In this document: positions 4,745-5,273 of the stretch, one piece after another | How positions within the stretch are numbered: position 1 is the stretch's first letter | Layout: each line of letters begins with the position of its first letter | Made by a program: the position numbers and the translations under genes | NCBI GenBank assembly: GCA_029778515.1 | Contig: JAKOQD010000007.1 | Location: 1 to 5,273 of the forward strand | Origin: Actinomycetes bacterium | GTDB lineage: Bacteria; Actinomycetota; Actinomycetes; Propionibacteriales; Propionibacteriaceae | Reading direction: 5' to 3' | DNA: 5,273 bases | Notes under the pieces: model-generated | Told to the model about the DNA's origin: nothing | Database searches by the model: none | The model's input: the letters and a program-made list of their open reading frames with translations, nothing else

Positions 4745-5273
4745 CTACAGGCCCTCGTCGACTGGGGCGAAGATAGCCATCACCTCAGCCACCGAGGTGG
4801 CTGCGGTCAGGGTCGCCACCGATGCAGAGTCGAGGAAGATGCCGGCGATGCCGCTGAGAATGCGGACGTGCTGGTCGTCGGCGCCGGCGATGCCCACCAC
4901 GAATTTGGCCGAGTTGCCGTTCCAGTCGATCCCGTCCGGGTAGCGCACCACCGCGATCGCCGAACGTCGGATCAGGTTCTGGGCAGCGTTGGTGCCATGC
5001 GGGATGGCCAGCAGGTTGCCCATGTACGTCGAGACGGACCGCTCGCGTGCCAGCATCGAGTCGACGTAGCCGGGCTCGACCGCGCCGACCTTGACCAGGA
5101 GCTCGCCAACCTCGGCGATCGCTGCTTCCTTTGTGGTCGCAGTGCCGGACAGCCGGACCGCGTCCGGGCTCAGGACACCGATGGGGGTCTCTTCCGCGAC
5201 CGGCTCAGCCACCGCGTCGGGGTCAGGCGCGGGCTCAGGCTCAACCACCACCGGTTCAGGCTCGGGCTCGGGC
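4745..5273 (-). CDS. PTS sugar transporter EIIA domain, mannitol/fructose type, C-terminal part of a larger protein
   Basis: The frame is open through the right edge, so only the C-terminus is present. The first visible residues form an acidic Pro/Glu/Val linker (PEPEPEPVVVEPEPAP and so on to about AEETP). About 145 residues of PTS EIIA type 2 follow. The phosphorylation site is the His in GNLLAIPHGT, whose codon is at 4999-4997. ADDQHVRIL, about 43 residues later, holds the second conserved histidine of the mannitol/fructose family. The domain accepts phosphate from HPr and passes it to EIIB during sugar uptake. The motif set looks most like mannitol EIIA (MtlF, or the A domain of MtlA). The linker suggests fusion to an EIIB or EIICB domain off the window, but this cannot be seen here. 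A GTG at 5251 is an internal Val in the linker, not a likely start. The gene ends 56 bases before the GNAT-TsaE ATG and is functionally unrelated to the t6A genes. Confidence 0.9.
   Translation of the reverse strand, partial: PEPEPEPVVVEPEPAPDPDAVAEPVAEETPIGVLSPDAVRLSGTATTKEAAIAEVGELLVKVGAVEPGYVDSMLARERSVSTYMGNLLAIPHGTNAAQNLIRRSAIAVVRYPDGIDWNGNSAKFVVGIAGADDQHVRILSGIAGIFLDSASVATLTAATSVAEVMAIFAPVDEGL

Overview
The window is high-GC DNA with tightly packed, overlapping genes, GC-rich third codon positions and purine-rich Shine-Dalgarno sites. It carries a tsaE-tsaB-rimI-tsaD cluster of the kind common in Actinomycetota. That gene order, a PTS mannitol-type IIA domain and a tandem 'ggtctcgacaag...' intergenic repeat fit an actinobacterium, possibly of the Propionibacteriales. 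The order-level guess is inference only. Every gene I can support lies on the minus strand, so the window reads right to left in transcription.

Right edge (4745-5273): the C-terminal part of a PTS protein, a mannitol/fructose-type EIIA domain behind a Pro/Glu-rich linker. The rest of the protein lies outside the window. A 56-base gap with a candidate extended -10 promoter and a strong ribosome binding site follows.

Centre (1108-4688): a five-gene operon in which every junction overlaps. It encodes a GNAT acetyltransferase-TsaE fusion, TsaB, RimI, TsaD and a NUDIX hydrolase. TsaB, TsaD and TsaE form the machinery that transfers threonylcarbamoyl to A37 of tRNAs reading ANN codons (t6A). The TsaC/Sua5 enzyme that makes the threonylcarbamoyl-AMP donor is not in the window. 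RimI is the N-acetyltransferase commonly linked to this cluster. The NUDIX enzyme is probably a nucleotide or metabolite pyrophosphatase translated by coupling to tsaD.

Left part (1-1107): about 490 bases without a convincing gene, holding a tandem repeat just past the operon end. Then comes the 5' two hundred or so codons of a secreted protein of unknown function. That gene has a good promoter, a very good ribosome binding site and a clear signal peptide, but codon 10 is an in-frame TAG. It is either a fresh pseudogene, a sequence error or an unusual start or readthrough case.

I did not find a previously undescribed multi-gene system. The items most worth a second look are the amber codon between the start signal and the signal peptide, the GNAT-TsaE fusion, and the near-identical ribosome binding/overlap modules at two successive operon junctions.
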